64,000 bases of DNA from contig JAYEVF010000084.1 in assembly GCA_036346355.1 (NCBI GenBank), forward strand, positions 1 to 64,000, read 5' to 3'. Origin of the DNA: Rhipidocladum racemiflorum. Its lineage: Eukaryota; Streptophyta; Magnoliopsida; Poales; Poaceae. The position numbers and the translations under genes are program-made. The stretch's first letter is position 1. Each line of letters opens with the position of its first letter. This document shows positions 48,501 through 57,160 of the stretch, piece by piece. Below the pieces are notes generated by a model that was given only the letters and a program-made list of their open reading frames with translations, was not told the DNA's origin and searched no databases.

Positions 48501-48678
48501 CATCGCACTCTCTGTGCCTGAAGCGGTTCTGGGTGTACTCACGGCGCAGCCTTTCGACCTCCGCTCGCTCCTCCGGCGAGCCGGCGTTGGGATGGAACTC
48601 CCACACCTCCCTGCCGACGAAGTTGTTGCGCGTTCGCAGCAACGGGCTCCCCCCCTCGGCGATCTTTAGCCTCCACAT
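29918..48678 (-). CDS. Oxidosqualene cyclase (triterpene synthase), 18 exons
   Basis: This enzyme class cyclises 2,3-oxidosqualene to sterol or triterpene skeletons at the ER membrane. The start [19 protein letters not shown] is the typical N-terminus. QW-type repeats are visible ([30 protein letters not shown]). The motif FWCFCR (residues 254-259) replaces MWCYCR, and DTTAE (482-486) replaces the near-invariant DCTAE that holds the catalytic aspartate. The C-terminus is [16 protein letters not shown]. Spliced at conserved positions the product is 755 residues with no internal stop, the normal family length. FALHVTGSL and FWCFCR suggest a grass triterpene clade rather than cycloartenol synthase; this is inference and the product is unknown. 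Two splice oddities are seen: intron 3 is GC-AG, and the exon 1 donor reads CAG|GAACGT. Seven mobile elements or repeats lie in its introns. Confidence 0.93.
30340..32605. mobile_element. CACTA-type non-autonomous transposon in cyclase intron 17
   Basis: The left end is CACTACTATAAAAACGTC, the standard CACTA terminus. Subterminal repeats of the type ATCACAGACGGTT occur in both orientations at about 30370-30540 and again at about 32545-32600. No transposase is encoded. The right terminal CACTA inverted repeat is not visible, so the right boundary is set by the last subterminal repeat and the end may be eroded. Confidence 0.65.
31921..32535. repeat. Long imperfect inverted repeat (hairpin) inside the CACTA element
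   Basis: The left arm 31921-32193 pairs with the right arm 32271-32535, with a spacer of under 80 bases. Matching blocks include CTACACCCC / GGGGTGTAG, CTTAGATATTTCTGCAA / TTGCAGAAATATCTAAG, CAGTTATAGATTTT / AAAATCTATAACTG and AAGGTAAAATC / GATTTTACCTT. Transcribed, it would fold into a hairpin of roughly 600 nt. The inner loop contains a short palindrome, CTCATTCGGGAATGAG. Confidence 0.9.
34587..34719. mobile_element. Small MITE in cyclase intron 12
   Basis: The left end GTGCTTCTACGCTTTTCC pairs with the right end GAAAAGCATTTAAGCAC. The interior includes TACCATTTATTCATGCTTTAA. The same element is found in the cyclase promoter region at 49014-49142. The superfamily is not assigned because the target duplication is unclear. 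Confidence 0.75.
35951..36036. repeat. TA/TG dinucleotide microsatellite in cyclase intron 10
   Basis: Runs of (TA)n broken by TG steps are followed by (TG)n. Open frames across it encode only IY repeats and are not genes. Confidence 0.95.
36874..38345. other. Cyclase intron 8, AT-rich, nothing recognised
   Basis: Intron sequence with a run of about 19 A near 37493-37512. No coding domain or defined element end was found before the LTR-like repeat that begins at 38346. Confidence 0.5.
38346..41620. mobile_element. AT-rich LTR-like repeat in cyclase intron 8
   Basis: It starts TGTTACGTCCTAAATTTG. Ordered blocks are shared with the repeat at 50338-54270 in the same orientation: ACAGCTTTACCCACAA, CTTTGGCGTGTCGCAGAGA (compare CTTTGGTGTGTTGCAGAGA at about 51413) and TGGGATCAATATGTT. 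It has no gag-pol. The right boundary is not defined; 41620 marks where recognisable similarity fades into a GC-rich stretch. Confidence 0.45.
42099..42302. mobile_element. Foldback MITE, about 204 bp, in cyclase intron 8
   Basis: The ends ATTTGATTATTTG and CAAATAATCAAAT are perfect inverted repeats. The arms continue with AAGTTGAGTGGCATTTGATCATTTG and its complement for about 80 bases, leaving a centre of about 45 bases around GACACGTGGGTCCTAGGGCC. It is non-coding. Confidence 0.85.
42529..42572. repeat. (GA)n microsatellite in cyclase intron 8
   Basis: An uninterrupted GA run of about 22 units ends 120 bases before exon 8 on the minus strand, where it reads as a (TC)n pyrimidine tract. Confidence 0.97.
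43740..43979 (+). mobile_element. Small non-autonomous Helitron, family 1 copy C, in cyclase intron 6
   Basis: It begins TCTCTACTACTATAAAGC after A and ends CGTAGCAATGCACGGGCATGTAACTAGT before A. The interior matches the copies at 8532 and 62296. It lies in the opposite orientation to the cyclase. Confidence 0.9.
45024..45357. mobile_element. Tourist/Harbinger-type MITE in cyclase intron 4
   Basis: The ends GGGCCTGTTTGGATCCA and TGGATCCAAACAGGCCC are perfect inverted repeats, flanked by TTA at 45021-45023 and 45358-45360. The interior is dominated by AGCTAATAGTTAGCT motifs that are themselves inverted. A 3-bp TTA duplication fits PIF/Harbinger. Confidence 0.88.
46297..46366 (-). promoter_or_regulatory. 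Duplicated splice acceptor for cyclase exon 2
   Basis: On the minus strand the text CACTATTGCAG|TATGCAAA occurs twice, with exon starts at 46354 and 46304, exactly 50 bases apart. The downstream one (46304) gives the family-standard YAKQS junction. The upstream one would be in frame only with a donor that adds four bases to exon 1, which is what the GT at 48476-48475 provides. Confidence 0.75.
46608..48330. repeat. Very long foldback (inverted repeat) element in cyclase intron 1
   Basis: The left arm 46608-47320 is the inverted copy of the right arm 47608-48330, with a 287-base spacer. Outer blocks: GAATTATTCACTGTATTAGC / ...CAGTGAACAATTC. Middle: AGCGCGGCGGAACTGCTGCA and its complement, with a GC-rich block rich in GCTTGCAG / CTGCAAGC. 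Inner: ATAGGTTTTGAATTTG, TGGTGCAATTGG-type and TTGGTACACTAGTG-type text. No transposase frame and no clear target duplication were found. It could be a long-TIR MULE-type or foldback transposon. Confidence 0.9.
48473..48486 (-). promoter_or_regulatory. Abnormal exon 1 splice donor of the cyclase
   Basis: On the minus strand the sequence reads ATGCAG|GAACGTACAC. Family conservation places the junction after CAG, where GT is expected, but GA is present. The nearest GT lies four bases downstream (GAAC|GTACAC). Confidence 0.75.
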
Positions 48679-48745
48679 GCTGCTGTGCTGGTGATCAACT
48701 TAGATTATTGTACGTGAACCAGCAGGCAAGTCCAGGAGCTTGAGC

Positions 48746-48752
48746 ATTTATA
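48746..48752 (-). promoter_or_regulatory. TATA box of the cyclase gene
   Basis: CTATAAATG on the minus strand, about 70 bases upstream of the ATG at 48678, leaving room for a short leader of about 40 bases. Confidence 0.6.
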
Positions 48753-48832
48753 GACGAGAGGAGGTTGCTCAATTGCTGATAGCCTGCTCTCTTATGTGCC
48801 GTGCAGCTAGCTGATTTTATTATTTTAATGTA

Positions 48833-49011
48833 CTCCTTTGTTCTAAGTAGATGAATTTTGTACTTGAATTAAGGTAAGTGTAAAGAAGACTAAGTAATTA
48901 CTCTATTTTATTAGACCACTTATTACTATTGGATAGTGTGTATTACTCTAGTCCATAACATTAAATGGTCTTAAAAATAGCTACATTAAAGAGGTATAAA
49001 AGAAAAAGGAG
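48833..49011. mobile_element. Stowaway-type MITE in the cyclase promoter region
   Basis: The left end CTCCTTTGTTCTAAG pairs with the right end AGAAAAAGGAG. It is flanked by TA on both sides (48831-48832 and 49012-49013). It is non-coding and AT-rich, and begins about 80 bases upstream of the TATA box. Confidence 0.65.
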
Positions 49012-49013
49012 TA

Positions 49014-49142
49014 GTGCTTCTATGCTCTTCCTTCTGGTACAAGTTGCATAAATCTTGAAAGAAACGAAGGGATAAGCACCATCTACCATTTATTCATGCT
49101 TTAATAGCTGTGCAACTTTTAAAAGGAAGAGCATAGAAACAC
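49014..49142. mobile_element. Small MITE in the cyclase promoter region, second copy
   Basis: The terminal repeats GTGCTTCTATGCTCTTCC and GGAAGAGCATAGAAACAC are inverted. The interior matches the copy in cyclase intron 12 (34587-34719), including ACCATTTATTCATGCTTTAA. It directly abuts the Stowaway-type element. Confidence 0.8.
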
Positions 49143-49228
49143 CTCTCAAGAAAAAAAAGGTAAAAAGACATCTCGAAATTATAGAATAAAATTTATTCAA
49201 CAAAGGAAGAGACCAGTCAGCTAGTCCA

Positions 49229-49305
49229 TCGTTGTAAAAAACGATCAGTTATTGCCACCGATTGCTGATGTTTGTTGGTTGGTTGATATTGACCGAAGAC
49301 CGAAG
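49229..49305 (+). repeat. Segment shared, inverted, with 60262-60345
   Basis: It contains GTTGTAAAAAACGATCAGTTATTGCCACC and ATGTTTGTTGGTTGGTTGATATTGACCGAAGAC, matched on the minus strand at 60345-60262. Both copies lie just outside a family 2 Helitron-like element. On the coding-like strand both give a phrase of the type (D/N)VCWxVDID, but no family is recognised. Confidence 0.6.
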
Positions 49306-49387
49306 TCAATCGCGGTCTATTTGGAACGTACTCTGAACTTTAATACATCCATAACATTATATACTAAAATAAACAAATAAACAAACC

Positions 49388-50299
49388 TCTATTATAGATG
49401 CGAGGTTCTCCGCCCAAAGAACCATGCCACGTCGCTCCCCCACTCTCTCTCCGCTTTTTGCAAAAAAGCCCTCCGGTTCTTCGAATTACGGATAGATTCC
49501 TGGGAATTTACGAATAGATTCTTTGCGATTTTCTACGAGGGGGAAATTTTTTTCTCCGGTTCGCGTTTAGGTCCCTCGTTCGCCGTTTTACAAAAAGAGC
49601 CTCCTGTTAAATACGAATCACGAACGAGCCTTTTTCTAATTTTTCAAAATAGCGAACAAGTCCAAAATTATAACAAATTGGTCCATACACTTTACGTTCA
49701 GGTCATTTCTCCGTTTTGCCCGAAAAAATGTTTTCGTGGTCCGTTTTTTCTCGGGAGCATGAGAAAAATGTTTTCGTCAGCCGTTTTCCCTAAAAAAAAT
49801 GGAAATCCGTTTTTCGTCTGTCGTTTCTTCGTTTTTGTTGGGAAAAATATTTCCGTTGTCTGTTTTTTATCCAGAGCACAGGTCCTTTCTCCGTTTTGCC
49901 CGGAAAAAATGTTTTCGTGGTCCTTTTTCTGGGGAGCATGGGAAAAATGTTTTCGTCGGCTGTTTTCCCTAAAGGAAATGGAAATTCGTTTCTCGTCCGT
50001 CGTTTCTCCGTTTTTGTTGGGAAAAATATTTTTTGTAGTCCGTTTTTTATCCATAGCACAGGAAAAATATGTTTTTATAGTCTGTTTTTTCTCATTTTTT
50101 CAGGAAAAAAGTTTCCGTCCTCCATTTTTTCTCAAAAAAAAAAACCTTTTCGTTTTCCCTAGAAAAAAACATTTTCCTATCCCGTTTTTTCTCGGTTTCC
50201 CGGAAAAAATGTTTCCATGGTCCGATTTTTCTACGAAAAAAAAACACAAATTCGTTTTCCGTTCACGCGCGCGGCGTGCGCCGCGCGTATTTTCCTAGT
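49388..50299 (+). mobile_element. Helitron-like family 2 with minisatellite array
   Basis: A 5' region (TCTATTATAGATGCGAGG, CCACGTCGC, CGCGTTTAGGTCCCTCG, ATTTTTCAAAATAGCGAAC) is followed by repeated units TTTCTCCGTTTTGCCCG.AAAAAATGTTTTCGTGGTCCG and GGGAGCATGRGAAAAATGTTTTCGTC. The 3' end has a GC hairpin (GCGCGGCGTGCGCCGCGC) and then ATTTTCCTAGT, the Helitron terminal pattern. Frames of up to 206 codons are open only because the repeat unit lacks stops; they are not genes. Confidence 0.7.
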
Positions 50300-50337
50300 A
50301 CTTCCTAAACATGGAACAAATGCCGCCGTAGACTATG

Positions 50338-52879
50338 TGTAACGTCCCGAATTTGGCTATAAATTATGAATTTGAGTTTCTAAATTATTCATCTGCATCC
50401 CCTATGGCTTTTTAAGAATTTTCCACTTATAAAAAAAATACATTTTCATTTTCTAGATGTTGTTTCAGAATTTTAAACATTAAATTAAACATTGTATGAA
50501 GTATGGATATATTTTATTTAGGTTCTAAATGGTCCGGAAAGCCTCTCCAAAACTTTTAATCGATTTTGGAGGTAGGTTGCAATTTTTACAAAATCAAGTA
50601 CTACACTTTATATTAAAATTGAGGCAATAAAATAATTTATATGAATAATCTATGGTGATAAAATTACGGAAAGTTTACACAAACATCAGTATGCATGATG
50701 TCAGGACCATCCACACAAATTTCGTAAATTTTGGAGCACCATCGTGTGCCTAAAAATTTAGGCGAAGTCTTTGACAAAACCAAATTTCAAACATCTCCTT
50801 TGTCTCATTGATAGCCTAGGCCCGCATGTCAACTTCTTCTCTCGCCGACACGTGACACCACCTGTCAATCTTGAAACTCCCACCATGTCGCTTCCCTTCG
50901 TGCCTTCTCCGTGCAAAAGCTACTTTCCAGCAACGCCTTCTCTCTTTGCCGTCGTCCCAGCCCAACATGCCAGGCTTATTCCTGCATGGAGCGCCTACCA
51001 TGGTTGTGCGATCAATCTTTTGCCTATCCAAACCATCATTTCACCGCCTACCACTCGGTCCACCGCATCGCCTCGAGCACCTTGCATGATGCATCGCCGC
51101 ACCGCTTGTGAGGTGCTCATGTTCATGAGAAATCAAGGCATTGTGTGCTCACCCGAGAGGAAGACGATGAGTTCCTTGTCTATTTAAGCATTGTTGTCCT
51201 TTCCTTTGGCATGTCCATATATCACCACACCCGCTTTGCCCACCTTGTAGCCCTTCTTCCTAACCGAAAGCAGCCTGAACACCGCTTTCATCCCAAGCGC
51301 CGGCGCGTGCTCTCTGTCATACACCGCTTCGATGGGATTTACACTCTGCAAAGGCATACAACTTTACCCACAAAATATGACTAACTCTTGTTGCTACTGT
51401 TTTTGCACATCCTTTGGTGTGTTGCAGAGAGATCATAACAAGAACCATTACATCACCTAGGCCTAATTCGTACTAGCCCAGTGATGTTTGAACCTTCCTA
51501 TCGTGGTGAAAAATATTTATACACATAGTACAAACGATAGTTATACACCTTTGTCGTGACCATTTTTCCCTTAGCAAGGCAAACATTGTTGTATCGACAA
51601 GCATTATATTCTCAATACTTCAAAGGAGGAGGCACCACCTGGAGCAAACCTTTCCGAAATGGCTATACTGCTTTGACCTTCCAATGTGTAAAAACTAGAC
51701 CTAAGCAATTTAATTGGATAAGGCCACTCCTATTGGAAGAGTACCTACCACCCATTGCAAGTGTTGGACCCCCTAATATACAGATCAAGGAGTTACAATT
51801 ATGGCTAGAAAATATGATAATACCCATCAGTTGTACTTATATGTTAGCTATCTCTATGAGGGGTATTTTGGTCATTTTTGCAAATCTATGCACTTTATAG
51901 ATTATATAAATAACTTGCTAGCATCAAAATCTACTTTTTTATTTTATACTAAAATAACACAGACACCTTTCTCAACATATCAAAATTCTCATTTCTGAAC
52001 AAATAATATAACCGACCATTTGTTCTCCAAAGTCTAAAGCATGACTAAGCAAATATTTAAATATTTGATTACACCCAATTTTTATATTATTTAATACCTA
52101 TTATCTACCTTATGAATTTCAATATTGACATTTACGTATTTATCAAGAAAGTTCTATGCAAAAAATAGAAATATCTACCGATACCCATAATATAGCGATT
52201 TTTACTGAAATTGCACACATGCATGCATAAATTTATAAACACAACATGATTTAAGTGAAATAATGGGATCAATATGTTTAAATGTGGTACTTACCTTGCT
52301 TATTGAGTTCTTGAGTTGGTTCAGGGTCGACAAGGTAGGTTTTGAGAGCGTTGGTATCGACACATAGTATATTGTAAAGTAATAATAAGAACCAAATAAA
52401 TCAAAATGGAGGTCAAATTCAAATACTTTTGTAGAATCAGAAAGATCATGATTTTAGAAAACTTTAGAAACTTGTTTCACTCAATTTGAAGTTCATTTGA
52501 AAAAATTGAGTATTTGAATTTAAATTGGCTGAAAATTCCCTAAAATGAGAAGAAACAAGTGACATCAAAGGCGTATTCTAAGAATTTATGTTTTCTTACT
52601 GAGAAGGTGTATTCCCTACTAAACTGAAAATGTATTTCTTATTTTTGAGGTTTTAACTTGATTTTTCAGAGGCTGATAGGCAGGGTCCACTCATTAGTGT
52701 TATAGTTATTTTTCAAATAGGACTGACTGGTGTGGTCGACATGTCAATGGCTCATAACTAAGTATCAGTTTAAATCATAATACAAGTTATTATTTTCACT
52801 TGGGCCCACATGTTTGAGACTCAAATTTTAAACCTGGTTTTAAAAAGAAAGCTGATAGGTGGGGCTGACCTATAAGTGA

Positions 52880-52916
<37 letters not shown>

Positions 52917-54270
52917 TGTGTAGGAGGAATGGAATGTAGGGGTGATGGTGCTCAATTAAGTGATGGGAAAGCATCAGTGGGGTGATGAGGTCCCATTTTT
53001 GGGCTTAGTGGTGGGAGGATCTCACTAAGGAAGGTCAACAATGTTGACCGTGGCTGGGAAAGATGGTGATCGTGGCGGCGGTGTTCTCGGTGACTTGAGT
53101 TGCAAATGAGGATGGGGGTGTGATTAATGTATGCTAGAGATGCTCCAATCATGCGTAATTCAAAAAGGGCTCACCGGATGGGTCAATTGGGCATTGCTCG
53201 AGCTCTGTGCTTGCGGCAGCAATGGAGCCTCATAGAGCAGGGGCTGTGTAGGGGTTAGGGATAGCCTGAGGGATTCCTTAAATAGGCACATAGGCGAGGT
53301 TTGGCTCCGGCTCATGAGCATAGTGATGCGGCAAAGGGGCAAAGGATAGTGTTCAGAGAAGGCATTGATGGAGAGGGTGACAGCTCAACGGAGGACTTTG
53401 CAAAGGTAGCAAGGTAGCGGAGTAGGGCACAGCACTGGCAGACAGAATAGGGCGAGGGCGCAAGTACCGAGCGGCATCGCTGGTACAGGATGGTGCTAAC
53501 GAAACTCGCGGTGATCGGCCGGCGGAGGAAGCAATGTGGTAGTGGCATTCTACACGCGTGTGGCACATCCTGGCCTGGCACATGTGTTGGCGCGATCGAG
53601 GGTGTGCGACACGACATGGGCATGGGTTGGTCGTACTCTAGCCAGGAGAGGGGCTGATGAGCGGCCCTAGCTCGTTAGAGAGAGGTAAGGGGGAAGAACC
53701 GTTAAATAAGGAAAGCATCTTTAGTGAAAATATGCTTTCTAGCTGGCTGAAATAGGTTTCAAACCTAGCACCTTTCATATTTGGATTTTAAAATGATTTT
53801 CAACTTGGCTTTTTAATATAGCTAGACAAACTGCAATTTCTAGAAATAACAAATGAACTCCAAAATTTATGAAATTTTTCACGGTGTGTTTAAAGTGGTA
53901 CTAGTGTTTTTGTAAAATTTTTAGAATATTTCTAGCTTTATATTTCCTTCAATAATTCTTTTAGTGTTTCAACGTTAATAAAGTATGTAGTTTAAGATTT
54001 TTCCAAAAATTGCATCTCACTTCAATAATTTATGAGATTTTTCGTAGGGTCCTTCAGACCATTTGAGATTTATGTAAAATATTTGTAGACTTTATCTTGA
54101 TCTAAATTTAAAGCTTAAAAATACATAATCAATAAGTAAGTTTTTGAAAAGTATTTTCTTTAAATGCCAAAATGCGAGAAAAGCCAAATGAATTCTGCAT
54201 ATTCACAATAAACTCAAAAAAAAACTTGGCATTATAACATTTCAATCCGGTGCAAAATTAAGATGCTACA
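50338..54270. mobile_element. 3.9-kb repeat with mutually inverted ends, gypsy-LTR style
   Basis: It starts TGTAACGTCCCGAATTTG and ends ...GCACCGGATT-type text (as complement) with AGATGCTACA. The last 400 bases, reverse-complemented, resemble the first 400 bases of this repeat and of 38346-38700. GC-rich segments occur at both 50800-51350 and 53000-53650. This may be two related LTRs lying tail to tail or one element with long inverted ends. No gag-pol is encoded, and no 5-bp target duplication is evident at these boundaries. Confidence 0.5.
52880..52922. repeat. (CT)n(GT)n compound microsatellite
   Basis: About 10 CT units are followed directly by about 11 GT units. Confidence 0.97.
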
Positions 54271-54654
54271 TTATTTCTCTATTTTACTACATTTTATTCA
54301 GCCAATGGCTCTCTTATTATAAGAACAATATATCTTTTTATCTTTATATGATAGCTATGCCATGTTATGCATAGATATGATGATAATATTGTGAATGTGT
54401 GTACTAACCACTAATAATAGAACTAGTATAGTATGCACATAAAGCCCTCGGGTATTTCACACCCGAGAGAGGTCTTGACACTTTGACACAGTTTTCGTGC
54501 ATACCTTAAACTGTTGCACCGAAGATAGATCAAGCATATGTATATATATATAATGGTTTATATTTGTGATATGCCTGCAGATAATCGACCAATAGATAGC
54601 GAACCTGTACTGTCACATACAGACAAGCTGTAGTTAAACCTTCACTTGCTACTA
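54271..54654. other. Spacer between repeats, nothing recognised
   Basis: An AT-rich stretch whose segment 54390-54480 loosely resembles 29160-29240 (GTACTA..CACTAAT, CTCGGGTATT). No gene. Confidence 0.4.
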
Positions 54655-57160
54655 GTTAGTTAAACCTCTCTTGGCTTCATGCATATTGAACCTCTTCAAT
54701 ACCTTGTTAATGTACATTTCCTGGCTTAATCCAATCAACCTTTTTTATCTATCTCTATAGATCTTTATGCCCATGATATAACATGCTTCTCCCAAGTCCT
54801 TCATTGAGAAACTTCTTTTTAATGAAGTCTTAACATCATCAAGCATAGGAATATCATTCCCAGTCAATAATACGTCAACCACATATAATATCAGAAACAC
54901 AAGTGCGCTCCCACTAGCCTTCCTGTAAACACAAGGCTCTTCTTCATTTTTGATGAAGTCAAACCCTTTGACTACTTCATCAAAATGAATGTTCCAACTC
55001 CGAGATGCTTGCTTCAACCCATAAAAGGATCTTTGAAGCTTCCATACCCTTCCAGCATATTTAGGATCAACAAAACATTCAGGTTGTATCATGTATAGAT
55101 CCTCAAATAGATTCCCATTAAGGAGAGTTGCTTTGACGTCCATCTACAATATTTCATAATCGAAATATGCAGCAATAGCTAAAATGATCTAGACAGACTT
55201 AAGCATGGTTACCGGTGAGAAAGTTTCATCATAGTCAACTCCTTGAACTTCTTTGAAACCCTTTGCCAACAACCGTGCCTTATAGATCTGAACATTTTCA
55301 TCCACATCTATCTTCTTCTTGAAAATCCATTTGCATTCTATGTTTTTTACACCAAGAGGAGGATCAACCAAGTTCCAAACTTGATTATCATGCATGGATT
55401 GAATTTCAAATCTCATGGCTCTAAGCCATTTTTCGGAGTTTGGGTCCATCATTGCTTCTTCATAAGTTGTAGGCTCATCATTGCCCAACAATAATATATC
55501 ATGTCCATATCTTATGGGTTGATGGCGTGGCCTTTCCGACCAACGTGGGGCTGGTGTCTCTTCTGCAGGTTGTACAACATTTTGTACATTTTGAGAAGAT
55601 TTAGTGGTGGCTTGAACATATTCATGTAATTCTCGAACTTCATCGAGTCGCACATCACTCCCACTGATTTCCTTTGAGAGAAACTCTTTCTCCAAAAAGA
55701 CAACATTTAGAGTAACAAAAACTTTGTTCTCATTTCTTTTGTAAAAGTAATATCCTTTTGTTTCTTTAGGATACTTCACAAAGAAGCATTTTTCTGATTT
55801 AGGTGTGAATTTATTTGATTGTAAACATTTTACATAAGCCTCACATCCCCATATCTTGAGAAATGACACCATGGGACTTCTCCCAGTCCATATCTCATAT
55901 GGTGTCTTCTCAACGGAATTTGATGGAACCCTATTTAATGTGAATGCAGATCTCTAGAGAGAAACCCTAGAAGGATAATTGCAGATCTGTTTGGCCCATC
56001 ATTGATCGAACCATATCTAACAAAATTCGGTTCCATCGTTCGGATACGCCATTCCACTGAGACATTCCTGGCGGAGTAAGTTGTGGAACGATTCCACATT
56101 GCTTTAGATGATCGCCAAACTCTTGGCTTAAGTACTTGTCACCACGATCTGATCATAAGTGTTTTATTGTTTTGCCAAGTTTATTTTGTACTTCATTTTG
56201 AAATGCTTTGAACATTTCAAAGGTTTCATATTTATGCCTCATTAAGTAGATATATCGATATCTGCTGAAGTCATCAGTAAAAGTTATAAAGTACTGAAAC
56301 TCACCTCTAGCAATCAAGCTCATTGGTCCATATACATCTGTATATACTAGGGCCAACAATTCACTCACCCTCTCACAAAAACCTATATAAGGGGCTTTTT
56401 TTATCTTGCCAAGTAAACAAGACTCACATGTTTCAAATAATTCAAAATCAAATGAGGTGAGAAGTCCATTACCATGGAGCTTCTTCATGCGCTTCTCATT
56501 TATGTGACTTAAGCGACAATGCCATAAAAAAGGTAGGATTCAAATCATTGGGTTGAAGTCTTTTCACATTAATGTTATAGACATGTTTTTCTTTGAGTAC
56601 AAGGATGTACAACCCATCTACTTTGGGGCAACGACCATAGTACATATCATTCAAAAATATCAAACAAACAAAGTCCTTTATTATGAAATTATAACCTTCA
56701 TATTCCAAACAAGACGATAAAATAATGTTTCTACTCAAAGATGGAACAAAATAACAATTATTAAGTTCTAAAACTAATCCTGAAGGCAAATGCAATGTGT
56801 AGGTGCTAACGGCAAGACCAGCAACTCTTGCTTTATTCCCTACGCAAAGATCCACTTCTCCTTATGCTAAGTCTCTACCCTTTATCAGCCCCTGCATCGA
56901 ATTGCAAATCTGAGCAACTAATTCGGTATCATATACCCAAGAGCTAAGAGAAGAAGTAGCAAGATTAATTTCTATAATATTAATAACTGAAGTGGAAGTC
57001 ACACTCCCATTCTTCTTATCTGTCATGTACTTCTTGCAGTTCTGTTTCCAATGTCCTGATTTCTTATAGTAGAAGCATTGGGTTTCAGGCTGAGGGCCAA
57101 TTTTAAGCTTCTGAAGTTTAGTTTTGAGGTTCGCGATCTCATCTTGAGCCTTTCTCATGA
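54655..57160 (-). mobile_element. Ty1/copia polyprotein region, decayed, without LTRs
   Basis: Minus-strand order: a gag zinc-knuckle region (CFYYKKSGHWKQNC, with tyrosine at the second cysteine position), a protease site WVYDTELVAQICN (DTE where DTG is usual), pre-integrase (LLTSFDFELFETCESCLLGK), integrase core (VYTDVYGPMS, TFTDDFSRY) broken by an in-frame stop at about 56152, the region following integrase (MVSFLKIWGCEAYVK...), and reverse transcriptase (WIFKKK..DVDENVQIYKARLLAKG; QASRSWNIHFDE; LYVVDVLLTGND, with valine replacing the first aspartate of YVDD). It ends near 54655 before RNase H. Several catalytic residues are lost, so it is not autonomous. Confidence 0.92.

Larger units (their letters stand above)
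29918..48678 (-). other. Exon map of the oxidosqualene cyclase
   Basis: Exons in order of transcription: 1 48678-48481; 2 46304-46119; 3 45830-45741; 4 45637-45443; 5 44807-44723; 6 44505-44339; 7 43093-42905; 8 42808-42695; 9 36873-36751; 10 36673-36554 (carries DTTAE); 11 35777-35679; 12 35020-34964; 13 34239-34193; 14 34096-33953; 15 33864-33687; 16 33030-32956; 17 32851-32768; 18 30034-29918 (stop TGA). The sum is 2268 nt. All introns are GT-AG except intron 1 (donor GA at the conserved site) and intron 3 (CAG|GCATGG, GC-AG). Junctions were set by reading-frame continuity and family conservation. Introns 5, 13 and 14 interrupt codons. Intron 8 is the longest at 5.8 kb. Confidence 0.85.

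Noticed and set aside
48354..48542. Short frame overlapping the end of cyclase exon 1
   Set aside because: It is out of frame with the conserved N-terminal sequence and continues into intron 1.
49678..50298. A 206-codon open frame, with overlapping frames on both strands
   Set aside because: It is produced by a stop-free minisatellite unit inside a Helitron-like element; several frames on both strands are equally open and the translation is repetitive.
50771..51384. Overlapping frames of 66-138 codons in a GC-rich stretch
   Set aside because: Three frames are open at once, no domain is seen, and the stretch belongs to the LTR-like repeat 50338-54270.
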